Shown here: positions 16,771 through 25,800 of the stretch, piece after piece | Layout of the letters: each line of letters starts with the position of its first letter | Position numbering within the stretch: position 1 is the first letter of the stretch | DNA from: Verrucomicrobia bacterium IMCC26134 | GTDB lineage: Bacteria > Verrucomicrobiota > Verrucomicrobiia > Opitutales > Opitutaceae | NCBI GenBank assembly: GCA_000972765.1 | Contig: CP011265.1 | Span: forward strand, 1,178,001 to 1,242,000 | Length of the DNA stretch: 64,000 nt | Reading direction: 5' to 3' | The notes under the pieces: model-generated | What the model was told of the DNA's origin: nothing | The model's input: the letters and a program-made list of their open reading frames with translations, nothing else | Databases searched by the model: none | Translations under genes and position numbers: made by a program

Positions 16771-17478
16771 TCAACCGCCGAGGTAGGCGGCCTTGAGGCG
16801 GGGGTCGTCGGCGAGCTCGGCGCTGGGGCCGTGGAGGGCGATGCGACCGCTCTCCAGCACGTAGGCGTAGGAGGAGACGGCGAGAGCGAGGCGGGCGTTT
16901 TGCTCGACGAGGAGGATGGGGATGCCCTCGTCGCGGTTGATGGCGACGATGCGCTCAAAAATGCTCTCGATCAGCTTGGGGGCGAGGCCGAGGGAGGGTT
17001 CGTCGAGAAGGAGAAACTTGGGCGCGCTCATGAGTGCGCGACCGATGGCGAGCATCTGTTGTTCGCCGCCGGAGAGGGTGCCGGCGGTCTGGCTCCGGCG
17101 CTCGGCAAGGCGTGGGAAGAGCTGGAAAACGTGGTCGCGGGTCGCGGCGATGGCGGCGCGGTCGGAGCGCAGGTAGGCGCCCAGATCGAGATTAGCCAAG
17201 ACGGTGAGCTCGGGGAAAACCAGCCGCCCCTCCGGCACTTGGCAGAGGCCGCGGCCAACAATGTCGTGCGGCGGCACGTTGGTGAGGTCGCGGCCGTCGA
17301 AGGTGATCCGCCCGCAGGTGGGACGGAGCAGGCCGGAAAGGGTGTGGAGCGTGGTGGTCTTGCCCGCGCCGTTGCCGCCGATGAGCGTCACGATCGCTCC
17401 GGCCGGAACGTTGAAAGAGATGCCGGAGAGGGCGTTGATCGCGCCGTAGGAGACGTGAAGATCGGTGACGGTGAGCAT
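16771..17478 (-). CDS. livF: Branched-chain amino acid-type ABC transporter ATPase LivF
   Basis: 235 residues, the standard LivF length. Walker A GGNGAGKTTT at about 34-43, signature LSGGEQQML, Walker B FLLLDEPSLGLAPKLI, then the H-loop region with VEQNARLALAVSSYAYVLE. It powers uptake with LivG through LivH and LivM. It is separated from livG by a DUF2264 gene, which is unusual. The substrate may not be an amino acid here given the pectin enzymes in the same operon. Confidence 0.92.
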   Translation of the reverse strand: MLTVTDLHVSYGAINALSGISFNVPAGAIVTLIGGNGAGKTTTLHTLSGLLRPTCGRITFDGRDLTNVPPHDIVGRGLCQVPEGRLVFPELTVLANLDLGAYLRSDRAAIAATRDHVFQLFPRLAERRSQTAGTLSGGEQQMLAIGRALMSAPKFLLLDEPSLGLAPKLIESIFERIVAINRDEGIPILLVEQNARLALAVSSYAYVLESGRIALHGPSAELADDPRLKAAYLGG

Positions 17479-17505
17479 GGAGCGTGGCGGTTGGAAAAGC
17501 GGCTT

Positions 17506-18774
17506 TTAGCGCGGGCTTTTCAGCGCATGGTCGGCGGGGAGATTTTCGCCGGACCAGATTTTTTCCCACGACGTCTTCTCGGCGGGATTGCGCCAAAAAG
17601 GATCGGAAGACGGCAGGCCGAGCGGCAGGAACGCGACGCTGCAAAGGTAGAGGCTGCCGGTCGAAATATAGGTCTCGCCGAGGCCGGGCTGGTGACCGGC
17701 GAGGCCGATGCGCAGCCAGCCGCCGGCGTCGAAAGTGCCCGCTGCTTCCAGGGTGCGGCGGATGACCGAGGTGAGGGCTACACGGGCCTGCGCGGCGGTA
17801 ACGCCGGCGGGCAGGGCTCGTCGCAGGGCGGCGAGGGCCAGTCCTTGAAACGCGCCGCAACGGTAGGCGATGGAGCGGCCGATGGCCGGATAGCTGCCGT
17901 CGGGCGCGATCATCCGTTCCTGGATGGCAGCGAAGCGGGTGAGGCGCTCGCGGGACTGATCGCGAAATTTGGCCATCGCGGGGGATTCCTCGCCGAGCAC
18001 GTCGAGTGCCTCGACCAGCATGGGCTGGATTACGAAGGCGTTGTAGTAATCACAGTGAAACTCGGGGCCGTCGCCGTAGATGCCGTCGCCGAGATACCAG
18101 GCGGCGTGTTTGTTGATGCCATTGAGCAGGCGGGCATCGTCGCGGCCGGCGCCGACGCGATGGAGGAAAACCTCGATGCTGGTGGCGAAGAGCAGCCAGT
18201 TGCTCTCGTAGGGCTTGATCGGGCGGGTGGATTTGAGCGCTGCGATGAGGTTGGCCTGCACGCGCGGGTCGAGCGGCTGCCAGAGCGCGGCGGGGGCGCG
18301 GAGCAATGCCTGGGCGAGAAACGCGGCGTCCACGAGGGGTTGCCCGCCCTTGGTGAAGTTGAGGAAGTCGGGCGAGGCGGGGTCGGTGGCGGCGTCGAGG
18401 GCGAGGCGGGCGAGCGAGGCGAGGCGGCTGCGCTCGGCGCCCTCGGCGGTGGTGTCGGAGGGGAGTTCCAGCCACGGGGCCAGACCGGCGAGCACGCGCG
18501 CAAAAGCCTCGAGATGCGTGTAGTCGGGGCGATCCTTCACGCCGGGGGCGGACTCCACCGGCATGGTGGCTTTGAGGCGGCGGGTGGCGAGGGTGCCGAG
18601 GACGGGGTCGGCGAGGCGGGTGGCGAGGGCGCACCAGAGCGAGCGCGTATCCGCATCGTTGTGACCGGCAGGAGGGGAAGATGCGGCTGCGCGGGGTTGC
18701 TCGTCGGCCGCGGCGCTCGCGCCAGCGAGCAAGCCGACGGTGGAATACTCTATAAAGGAGCGGCGGGTGAGCAT
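17506..18774 (-). CDS. DUF2264 protein with Tat-like signal
   Basis: 422 residues. The N-terminus MLTRRSFIEYSTVGLLAGASA carries a twin-arginine-type motif (RRSFIEY) before a hydrophobic segment. The body fits DUF2264, an alpha-helical presumably (alpha/alpha)-barrel family: YTHLEAFARVLAGLAPWLEL, SNWLLFATSIEVFLHRVG, and YLGDGIYGDGPEFHCDYYN. That last segment, with its run of acidic and aromatic residues, resembles active sites of barrel-type glycosidases and lyases. DUF2264 proteins are commonly seen in polysaccharide-utilisation loci; the biochemical function is unknown to me. It sits between livG and livF, 27 to 30 bases from each, so it is part of that operon. Confidence 0.82.
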   Translation of the reverse strand: MLTRRSFIEYSTVGLLAGASAAADEQPRAAASSPPAGHNDADTRSLWCALATRLADPVLGTLATRRLKATMPVESAPGVKDRPDYTHLEAFARVLAGLAPWLELPSDTTAEGAERSRLASLARLALDAATDPASPDFLNFTKGGQPLVDAAFLAQALLRAPAALWQPLDPRVQANLIAALKSTRPIKPYESNWLLFATSIEVFLHRVGAGRDDARLLNGINKHAAWYLGDGIYGDGPEFHCDYYNAFVIQPMLVEALDVLGEESPAMAKFRDQSRERLTRFAAIQERMIAPDGSYPAIGRSIAYRCGAFQGLALAALRRALPAGVTAAQARVALTSVIRRTLEAAGTFDAGGWLRIGLAGHQPGLGETYISTGSLYLCSVAFLPLGLPSSDPFWRNPAEKTSWEKIWSGENLPADHALKSPR

Positions 18775-18804
18775 GGCGGGTCGGGGTGGTAGCAGCCGGT
18801 GGGC

Positions 18805-19596
18805 CTAGTGATGGAAAAGCGCCGTGGCGTGCTCGGATCCGAGGTAGGCCTCGATCACCGCGGGATTCTGCCGGATGCCGTCCGGCGAACCTTCGGCGAT
18901 CTTTTTGCCGTGATCCAGCACGGCGATACGCTGGCAGACCCCCATCACGACACGCATGGAGTGTTCGACGAGCAGGATGGTCAGGTTGAACTCGCGGTGG
19001 ACGCGCTGGATCAGGGCGACGAGGTCGATTTTTTCCTGCGGATTCAGGCCGGCGGCGGGTTCGTCGAGCAGCAGCAGGCGAGGGCGGGTGGCGAGGGCGC
19101 GGACGATTTCGAGGCGGCGTTGTTCGCCGTAGGGCAGGCTGAGGGCGGGGGCGTCGCGGAAACGGGACAAGTTGAAAAGATCGAGCAGCTCGTCGGCGCG
19201 GGCGGTGATGGCGTCCTCGCTCTCGCGGAAGGCGCGCAGGCGGACCAAGGACTGCAAGGGCGAGGCGGTGCGGTGGAGGTTGCCGGCGGCGCGCACATGA
19301 TCGAGGACGCTAAGCGAGCCGAAGAGGCGGATGTTTTGAAACGTGCGGGCGATGCCCGCGGCCACGATACGGTGGGGGGCCATGCCGGCGAGGGGACGGC
19401 CGCCGAAGCTCACGGTGCCGGAGGCGGGCGGGTAGAGCCCGGTGATGAGGTTGAAGGCGGTGGTCTTGCCTGCGCCGTTGGGGCCGATGAGCCCCACCAG
19501 CTCGCGCTCGTGCAGCGTCAGGTCGAGGGCATCCACGGCGGTGAGTCCGCCGAAGCGGACGGTGGCCTGTGAAAGCTGGAGGAGCGGGGCGGACAT
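18805..19596 (-). CDS. livG: Branched-chain amino acid-type ABC transporter ATPase LivG
   Basis: 263 residues. Walker A GPNGAGKTTAFN at about 37-48, signature LSLPYGEQRRLEI, Walker B LLLLDEPAAGLNPQEK, and VEHSMRVVMGVCQRIAVLDHG; the ARTFQNIRLF segment is typical of LivG. The start ATG 19596 follows CCTCTTCCCC rather than a Shine-Dalgarno. It works with LivF on the LivH-LivM pore. Confidence 0.93.
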   Translation of the reverse strand: MSAPLLQLSQATVRFGGLTAVDALDLTLHERELVGLIGPNGAGKTTAFNLITGLYPPASGTVSFGGRPLAGMAPHRIVAAGIARTFQNIRLFGSLSVLDHVRAAGNLHRTASPLQSLVRLRAFRESEDAITARADELLDLFNLSRFRDAPALSLPYGEQRRLEIVRALATRPRLLLLDEPAAGLNPQEKIDLVALIQRVHREFNLTILLVEHSMRVVMGVCQRIAVLDHGKKIAEGSPDGIRQNPAVIEAYLGSEHATALFHH

Positions 19597-19665
19597 GGGG
19601 AAGAGGCTGAAACGCGTAAAAACGGAAAAGCTGAAATTTGGAAAAAGGAAAACCGGAGCGGGTGG
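19597..19665 (-). repeat. Pyrimidine-rich leader before livG (copy 2 of 3)
   Basis: On the minus strand the livM-livG spacer is pyrimidine-rich (TTTTTCCAAATTTCAGCTTT, then TCCGTTTTTACGCGTTTC) and ends TCTTCCCC directly before ATG. It shares its order of words with the spacers before korB and yejE. Confidence 0.5.
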
Positions 19666-20622
19666 TTAGACGGGAGCGCGGGACTTGGCGCGGCGGACGG
19701 TGAAGTTAAACAAGCCCTGCGGGCGAAGCAGCATGAGCGCGATGAGCAGGGCGGCGTAGAGCACGAGACGGTATTCGGCGACCGGGCGGAGGAACTCGGG
19801 AAGCAAGGTGAGCAGAATGGCGGCGAGGATGACGCCGAGGGTGTTGCCCAGGCCCCCGAGGATGACCATCACCACGATTTCTATGCTACGGGTGAAATCG
19901 AAACCGGCCGGCGTGATGGTGAGCTTGAAATGGGCGAAAAGTGAGCCGGCGACGCCGGCGAAAAACGCGCCCACGGTGAAGGCGACGACCTTGTAGCGGG
20001 CGGGATGGAGGCCGGTGGCGGCGGCGGCGATCTCGTCGTCGCGCACGGCGCGGAAACCGAGTCCATAGCTGGAGCGCACAAGACAGCCGACGGTGAAAAC
20101 GGTGGTGGCGACGGCGGCGATGACCCAGAACGGCGTGGTGTAGGGAGGGATACCGTTGAGGCCGAGCGCGCCGCCGAGGGGCTCGAAGTTTTGCAGCAGC
20201 ACGCGAATAATCTCGCCGAAGCCTAGAGTGACGAGGGCGAGGTAGTCGCCGCGCAGGCGCAGCGAAGGGATGCCTACGAGCAGGCCGGCAAGGGCAGCGG
20301 CGGCACCGCCTGCCATCAGTGCACCGAAAAACAAGGCGTTTTCGGCGAAGCCTCCCTGGGCGGGTGAATCACCGATCAGGCGTGGACCTAGGAAGAGTGA
20401 GACGGCGGTGGCGGCGTAGGCGCCGACGGCCATGAAGCCCGCGTGGCCGAGGGAAAACTGTCCGGTGTGGCCGGCGATGAGATTGAGCGAGACGGCGAGG
20501 ATGACGTTGATGCCGACACCGATGAGCACATCGAGATGGTAGGGATCGAGGTGGCCCGAGAATGCCGAGACAAGCCAGGCGACGCCGAGGGCGAGGAGAA
20601 GGCTGAGATGGGGCTTGGGCAT
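19666..20622 (-). CDS. livM: Branched-chain amino acid-type ABC transporter permease LivM
   Basis: 318 residues with about nine to ten hydrophobic helices. The family signature is near the N-terminus (VNVILAVSLNLIAGHTGQFS, then LGHAGFMAVGAYAA) and the EAA-like cytoplasmic loop is GLGFRAVRDDEIAAAATG. It pairs with LivH to form the pore. The start lies 15 bases after livH ends. Confidence 0.93.
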   Translation of the reverse strand: MPKPHLSLLLALGVAWLVSAFSGHLDPYHLDVLIGVGINVILAVSLNLIAGHTGQFSLGHAGFMAVGAYAATAVSLFLGPRLIGDSPAQGGFAENALFFGALMAGGAAAALAGLLVGIPSLRLRGDYLALVTLGFGEIIRVLLQNFEPLGGALGLNGIPPYTTPFWVIAAVATTVFTVGCLVRSSYGLGFRAVRDDEIAAAATGLHPARYKVVAFTVGAFFAGVAGSLFAHFKLTITPAGFDFTRSIEIVVMVILGGLGNTLGVILAAILLTLLPEFLRPVAEYRLVLYAALLIALMLLRPQGLFNFTVRRAKSRAPV

Positions 20623-20637
20623 GAGCGAGAGGCAGGG

Positions 20638-21528
20638 TCAGACTTTTTCGACGCGGGGTTTGCCAAGCAGACCGGCGGGACGGAAAAGCAGGAAGAGAAT
20701 GAGCAGGGCGAAGGCGATGGCGTCTTTGTAAGTTGAATACTCGCTGCCGCCGACGAAGGTCTCGACCAGACCGAGAAGCAGGCCGCCGAGGGCCGCGCCC
20801 GGGATGCTGCCGATGCCGCCGAGGATTGCGGCGATAAACGCCTTCAAGCCCGGCAGCACGCCCATGAACGGGTCGATGGACGGGTAGTTGGTGGCGTAGA
20901 GCACGCCGCCGGCCCCGGCCAGGGCGGAGCCGATCACGAAGGCGAAACGGATGACGACATCGTTGTTGATTCCCATCAGGCGGGCGGCGCGCGGGTTTTG
21001 GGAAACGGCGCGCAGGGCCGCGCCCATCTTGGTGCGGAAGACGATGAAACGCAGGGCGACGGCGAGCACGAGGGCGACCAGCAGAACGACCACCTGGTTG
21101 CTGGAGAAATCCAAGCCGCCGGCGGAAAGCGCGCGGGCGGGGAAAACCGCGGGGAAGGCGCGCGGCGCGGCGCCGAACACCAACTGGCCTAGTGCTTGGA
21201 GCAGGCAGGATACGCCGATGGCGGTGATGAGGACGTTGAGCGTGGGCGCGTTGCGCAGCGGGCGGTAGGCGAAGCGCTCGATCAAGGCGCCGAGCACGGC
21301 GCAGATCAGCATGGCGCCAAGGACGACCAGCACACCGCCAAGGATGGTGTCCGCGGGCACGAGCGGGGCGAGGTAGAGGCCGGCGAAAGCCCCGACCATG
21401 AAGACATCAGAGTGGGCGAAGTTGATGAAGCGCAGCACGCCATAGACCATCGTGTAGCCTAGGGCGAGTAGCGCGTAAATCGCGCCGAGGGAGAGGCCGT
21501 TGACGAGCTGTTGGAGGAATTCGGTCAA
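20638..21528 (-). CDS. livH: Branched-chain amino acid-type ABC transporter permease LivH
   Basis: 296 residues. The typical N-terminus is FLQQLVNGLSLGAIYALLAL, then GYTMVYGVLRFINFAHSD. The EAA-like loop is KMGAALRAVSQNPRAARLMG and the C-terminal signature is ILGGIGSIPGAALGGLLLG. About eight membrane helices. It follows livK by 48 bases. Confidence 0.93.
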   Translation of the reverse strand: MTEFLQQLVNGLSLGAIYALLALGYTMVYGVLRFINFAHSDVFMVGAFAGLYLAPLVPADTILGGVLVVLGAMLICAVLGALIERFAYRPLRNAPTLNVLITAIGVSCLLQALGQLVFGAAPRAFPAVFPARALSAGGLDFSSNQVVVLLVALVLAVALRFIVFRTKMGAALRAVSQNPRAARLMGINNDVVIRFAFVIGSALAGAGGVLYATNYPSIDPFMGVLPGLKAFIAAILGGIGSIPGAALGGLLLGLVETFVGGSEYSTYKDAIAFALLILFLLFRPAGLLGKPRVEKV

Positions 21529-21576
21529 GACGGCGGAAGGAGCTGGGGGCGAGGAGCTGGAGTCCGGGTGCAGGGC

Positions 21577-22698
21577 TTAAGGCGCGACGCTTTGGACAAA
21601 TTTGAATTTACCGTTCTGAACGGTGATGATGCTGGCGGCTTTAGAGGCGTTGCGGTCGGCGTCCAGCGTGGTGATGCCGGTGACTCCGGCGTAGCCCTTG
21701 GTGGCGGCGAGGGCGTCGCGCACGGCGGCGGCTTCGACGGTCTTGGCGCGGGTGATGGCATCGGCCAGCACCATGGCGGAATCGTAGCCGAGGGCGGCCA
21801 TGGCGTCGGGAGTCTCGCCGTTCCAACGGGCGCGGAAGGCGGCGACAAAGGACTGGACCTTGGGCGAGGAGTCCTCCGGCGAGTAGTGAGTGGAGTAATA
21901 CGTGCCGTTCATGGCGGCGCCGCCGATTTCCAGCAGTTGAGGGGCTTCCCAGCCATCGCCGCCGAAGAGCGGGAGGGTGAGGCCGAGTTCGCGGGCCTGG
22001 CGGGTGATGAGGGCGGCCTCGGTGTAGTAGCCGGGCACGAAGATGGCGTCCACGCCGGCGGCGCGGATGGCGGTAAGCTGGGCTTTAAAATCCTTGTCCC
22101 CCTCGGCGAACTTTTGCTCGAGCGCGATCTCGCCGCCGTCGGCGACGAAGCGTTCCTTGAAATACTTGGCCAGACCGACGGAGTAGGCGGAGGAGACGGA
22201 GGTGACGACGGCGACGCGTTTGGCCTTTAGGTTTTCCTTGGCATACTTGGCCATGACGGTGCCCTGGAACGGATCGATGAAGCACACGCGGAAAATGTAG
22301 TCGCCGACGGCGGTGACCTTGGGGTTGGTGGACGAGGGCGAGATCATCGGGATCTTCGCGCGCTGGGCGATGGGGGCCATCTCGAGGGAACGGCTGGAGG
22401 CTACCTCTCCGAGGAGGGCGACGACCTTTTCACGGGAGACAAGCTTGCGGGCGACGGTGGCGGATTCGCCGGCCTTGGACTGGTTATCCTCGGTGAGAAG
22501 TTCGACCGGGCGGCCGAGCACGCCGCCGGCGGCGTTGAGTTGCTCGATCGCAAGCAAGGTGCCCTGATGGGACGCGTTGCCGAAGGCGGCCTCCTTGCCC
22601 GTAAGCGAGGCGACCTCGCCGACCTTGATCGGCTCTGCGGCGGTGAGCGCGGTGACGGCGAAGAAGGGGAGGAGAGAGGCGAAGAGGAATGATTTCAT
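21577..22698 (-). CDS. livK: ABC transporter periplasmic substrate-binding protein (LivK/Leu-Ile-Val-BP family)
   Basis: 373 residues from ATG 22698. A signal peptide ends near LTAAE, then PIKVGEVASLTGKEAAFG opens the type I periplasmic-binding fold of the Leu/Ile/Val family. EVASSRSLEMAPIAQ, MISPSSTNPKVT and FVPGYYTEAALITRQ are conserved landmarks. The open frame extends to 22764, but only the shorter start gives a signal peptide at the N-terminus. It is the first gene of the liv operon. The ligand is unknown: this family binds amino acids, but also aromatic acids, urea and other compounds. Confidence 0.92.
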   Translation of the reverse strand: MKSFLFASLLPFFAVTALTAAEPIKVGEVASLTGKEAAFGNASHQGTLLAIEQLNAAGGVLGRPVELLTEDNQSKAGESATVARKLVSREKVVALLGEVASSRSLEMAPIAQRAKIPMISPSSTNPKVTAVGDYIFRVCFIDPFQGTVMAKYAKENLKAKRVAVVTSVSSAYSVGLAKYFKERFVADGGEIALEQKFAEGDKDFKAQLTAIRAAGVDAIFVPGYYTEAALITRQARELGLTLPLFGGDGWEAPQLLEIGGAAMNGTYYSTHYSPEDSSPKVQSFVAAFRARWNGETPDAMAALGYDSAMVLADAITRAKTVEAAAVRDALAATKGYAGVTGITTLDADRNASKAASIITVQNGKFKFVQSVAP

Positions 22699-22837
22699 GG
22701 GTGGGATTAGGGAAAACGCAGCAAAGGCATGGTTAGGATGCAAAGATGTAATGCGAGCTGACAACCTAAGATCACGCCGAATGAGCCGGAATCAGCAGTC
22801 ATTAATCCACAACTGGACGCCTGTCTGGCAGGCTTTA

Positions 22838-25800
22838 TCAGGGGGCGAGAGTAATCGTGAGCCGGAGGAAGCGCCGGGGCTGGGTCGATAACGGGGTGGT
22901 ATCGATGAAGGTGACGGAACCGGCGACGCCCGTATTGTAGGGGTTGTTCGCAGTTGTAACCGTGCTCCAGGTTCCGCCGGTGAAATCGTCGCGTCCCTCC
23001 ACGGTGTAGGTGAGTTTGGCGTCGGCGATGGTGGTGTAACTTAGAGTCAGGCGACCGTTATTGGTGCCGAGTATGACAGGGCTGTTATCTGCGACAGCGG
23101 GACTGGTGCCGGTGGCGTATTCGAGCAGGTTGGCAGCGCCGTCGCCATCGAAGTCGAAGGTGTCGGCGGCGTAACCTAAGTTGGCGTAGGTGCCAAAGTA
23201 ATTGGTGCGCCACAACTCGACTGCGGGGCGAGGGGTCCAGACAAGACTGGTGCCGGCGGCGCTCTGCGAGAGCGAGAAAGTGCCGTAGTTGGATGCGGGG
23301 CGGGCCGCCGTGTCAGTGGTGATGGTGCCGAGGGTGAAGGAGCCGCTCTGGGGGGCGGCGATGACCGGCCAGGTGCGGATGGAGGACCAGAAAGGATCGG
23401 TGAAACGCACGCCGCCGCTGGAGCGGTTGAGAATCAGGTTCATGGGCACGGTCCCCTTGATGACGACTAAGGGCGTGGTGACGCGATCGGCTCCGGTGAT
23501 GGAGTTGGAGGCGGGTTCCCACTCCAGTCGGCTCTGGTCGTCAAAGGTGAGGTTGCCGGTGATGGTGAGTGTGCCTGCGCCCTCGTTGCCGGGGGCGAGA
23601 GTGCCGAGCACGGTGAGAGGACCGTTGACGGTGCCGGAGCCTGAAAGCGATTGGGAGGCGGGGACCTTGTAGCCGACGGAGACACTGGCGACGTCCAAGG
23701 TGGCGCCGGTGGACACGACGAGACCGGATGAATTCGGGAATGCGGCGGCAAGTCCGATTTGCAGCGTGCCGCGGGAGACGAGGACGGGTCCGCTGAGGGA
23801 TTGGGCGGAGGCGAGGGACAGGAGGCCGGTGCCGTTTTTGGTTAACGAAGCAGCGCCGCCGATCACACCGGTGCCGCCGAAAGTGAAGGTGCCGTTGGTG
23901 GTGATGGTGACGGAGGAGGGGGAAAGCGAGCCGGCGAGCTCGATATCGGTGATGGCGGTGGTGTCATTAAACGTAACGCTGTCGCCGGTCCGAAAAACAT
24001 CCGGGGATGCGCCGTTGCTCCAGTTGGCGGATTGCAGGATGTCCCAGAAAGTGCCGGTGGTGCCGGTCCAGACGAGACTGGCGGGGCTGCGGGCGGTGAG
24101 GACGAGGCCGTTGTTGGTGAAGTTGGCAGGCAGGGACGGGGTGGCGTCGATGAGATCGAGCACGCCGTTGTTGATGAAAGCGCCGCTGACTGCGAGGGCG
24201 GCGCCGGAGGTGAGGCGAAGCAGGCCGTTATTGGTGACTGCCCCGTTGACCGTCAGGTTGCCCGAGTCGCAGAAGGCCTGGCCATCGAGGACGAGGGCGG
24301 CGTTGAGCGTGCCGGGGCCCAGATAGTTGGCGCCTTCCGCGACATGGGCGGTGGCGGCGGTGAGGGTGCCGTTGACCTGGAGCGTGCCGCCCGGGGCTAC
24401 CTCCACGACGGCGGCGGTGCCGTGGGTGAGGGAGCCGGTGACGCGCAGCGTGCCGTTCTCGACGGTGGAGGTGCCGTTGATGAGGCCGGTGCCGGACAAG
24501 GTCCAGGTGCCGGAGCCGGTTTTGGCGAGATTGGTGAAGCCGTTGGTCTGCTCGCCGATGGAGCCGGCGAAGGTGGCGTCGGTATTGATGCCGCCGATAC
24601 GATAGGTGATCTGGCGGCCGCCGATGGCGCCGCCCTTGATGGAGGCGGAGGCCGCGCCGGAGAGTTCGCCGAAGGAGACGAAAGTGCCGAGGCCCTGGTT
24701 TAGATTACCGGCGTAGTAGGCGGAGACGCCGGCGCCGAGGTTGACGGCGGCGGAAGGCATGCCGGGCCAGGAGTAGTCGAGGGCCATGCGGAAGTCGGCG
24801 GTGGTGCCGGTGGTGGCGTTCAGGCGGCCGGTGAAGCCGGACCAATCACCGAAGATGCCGGCGCGGACGGAGCCGTTGACCAAGGGATAGTTCAAGGTGC
24901 CGCCGCCGGTGAGTTTGCCGGTCAAGGAGGAGCGCCAGGCCGGGGCGAAGGTGGCGGTGGCGCCGGAGGGCACGTCGATGTTCCAGGGAGCGGTGACGGT
25001 CACGCTGGTGCTGCTGGCGAACATCGAGAGGGTGCCGCCGTTGAGGGTGACGGCGCTGGAGCCAAGGGCGGTGGAGTTGGCGGCGTCGTTGGCGAAGGTC
25101 AGCGTGCCGGCGTTGATGACAGTCTGGCCGGAGTAGGAGTTGGCGGAGGACAGGGTGAGTTTGGCGGTGCCGGATTTGGTCAGGCCGGCTTGCCCAGTGA
25201 GATCTCCGGTGCCGGTAAAAATGTAGTCCTTGGTGGCGTTGACGGTGACGGAATTCGATTCGAGCGAACCGGTCAGGGTGATCGAGGTGGTGTTGGCGCC
25301 GGAGGAGTCAAAGATGACGGCGTCGCCGGTGCCGTAGGCGGTGGCGTTTGAAGAAGCGAGGAAACTAGCGGTGGTGCCGGCGTCCCACGTGTTGGCGGCG
25401 GCGGTGGTGCCGCCTTTCCACGTGAGGGTGCGACCGGAGGACGGGGGTGGAGGCGGGAAGGCGGGCAGCTCCATGCCCAAGTAGTCATACATGACGTGCG
25501 AGGAAGTCTCGGAGGTGTTTTGCGAGAGGGTGAACGCATTGGCGCCGACCCGGAGGCGTGAGGTGGGGATGGAAACTTTGACGACCGAATATTTCGCGTG
25601 GATGCCCTGGCGGAGGAGGGCGTTGCCGCCGTCGTTTGACGGGGAGATGCGAGTGAAGGCGTTGGCTTCGTCGTTGAGGGTGAGGTAGAGGCGGGCGTAG
25701 TTGGAGCTGGCGATGCCAATGGTGAGGACGGCGTTGCCGGTGGACGGGACGGCGGGAAGGTTGAAGTTCAGTTTCCAGTTCCAAGAGCCCCAGGTGGTGA

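Noticed and set aside
15604-18792. A 1062-codon open frame on the plus strand
   Set aside because: It is antisense to PL22, livF and DUF2264, all of which have family motifs. Long antisense frames are expected in this codon usage. Its residues are glycine- and alanine-rich without domains.
22819-22833. Hairpin GCCTG/CAGGC beside the PL4 stop as a terminator
   Set aside because: Only a 5-base stem and no T-run on the minus strand; too weak to support.
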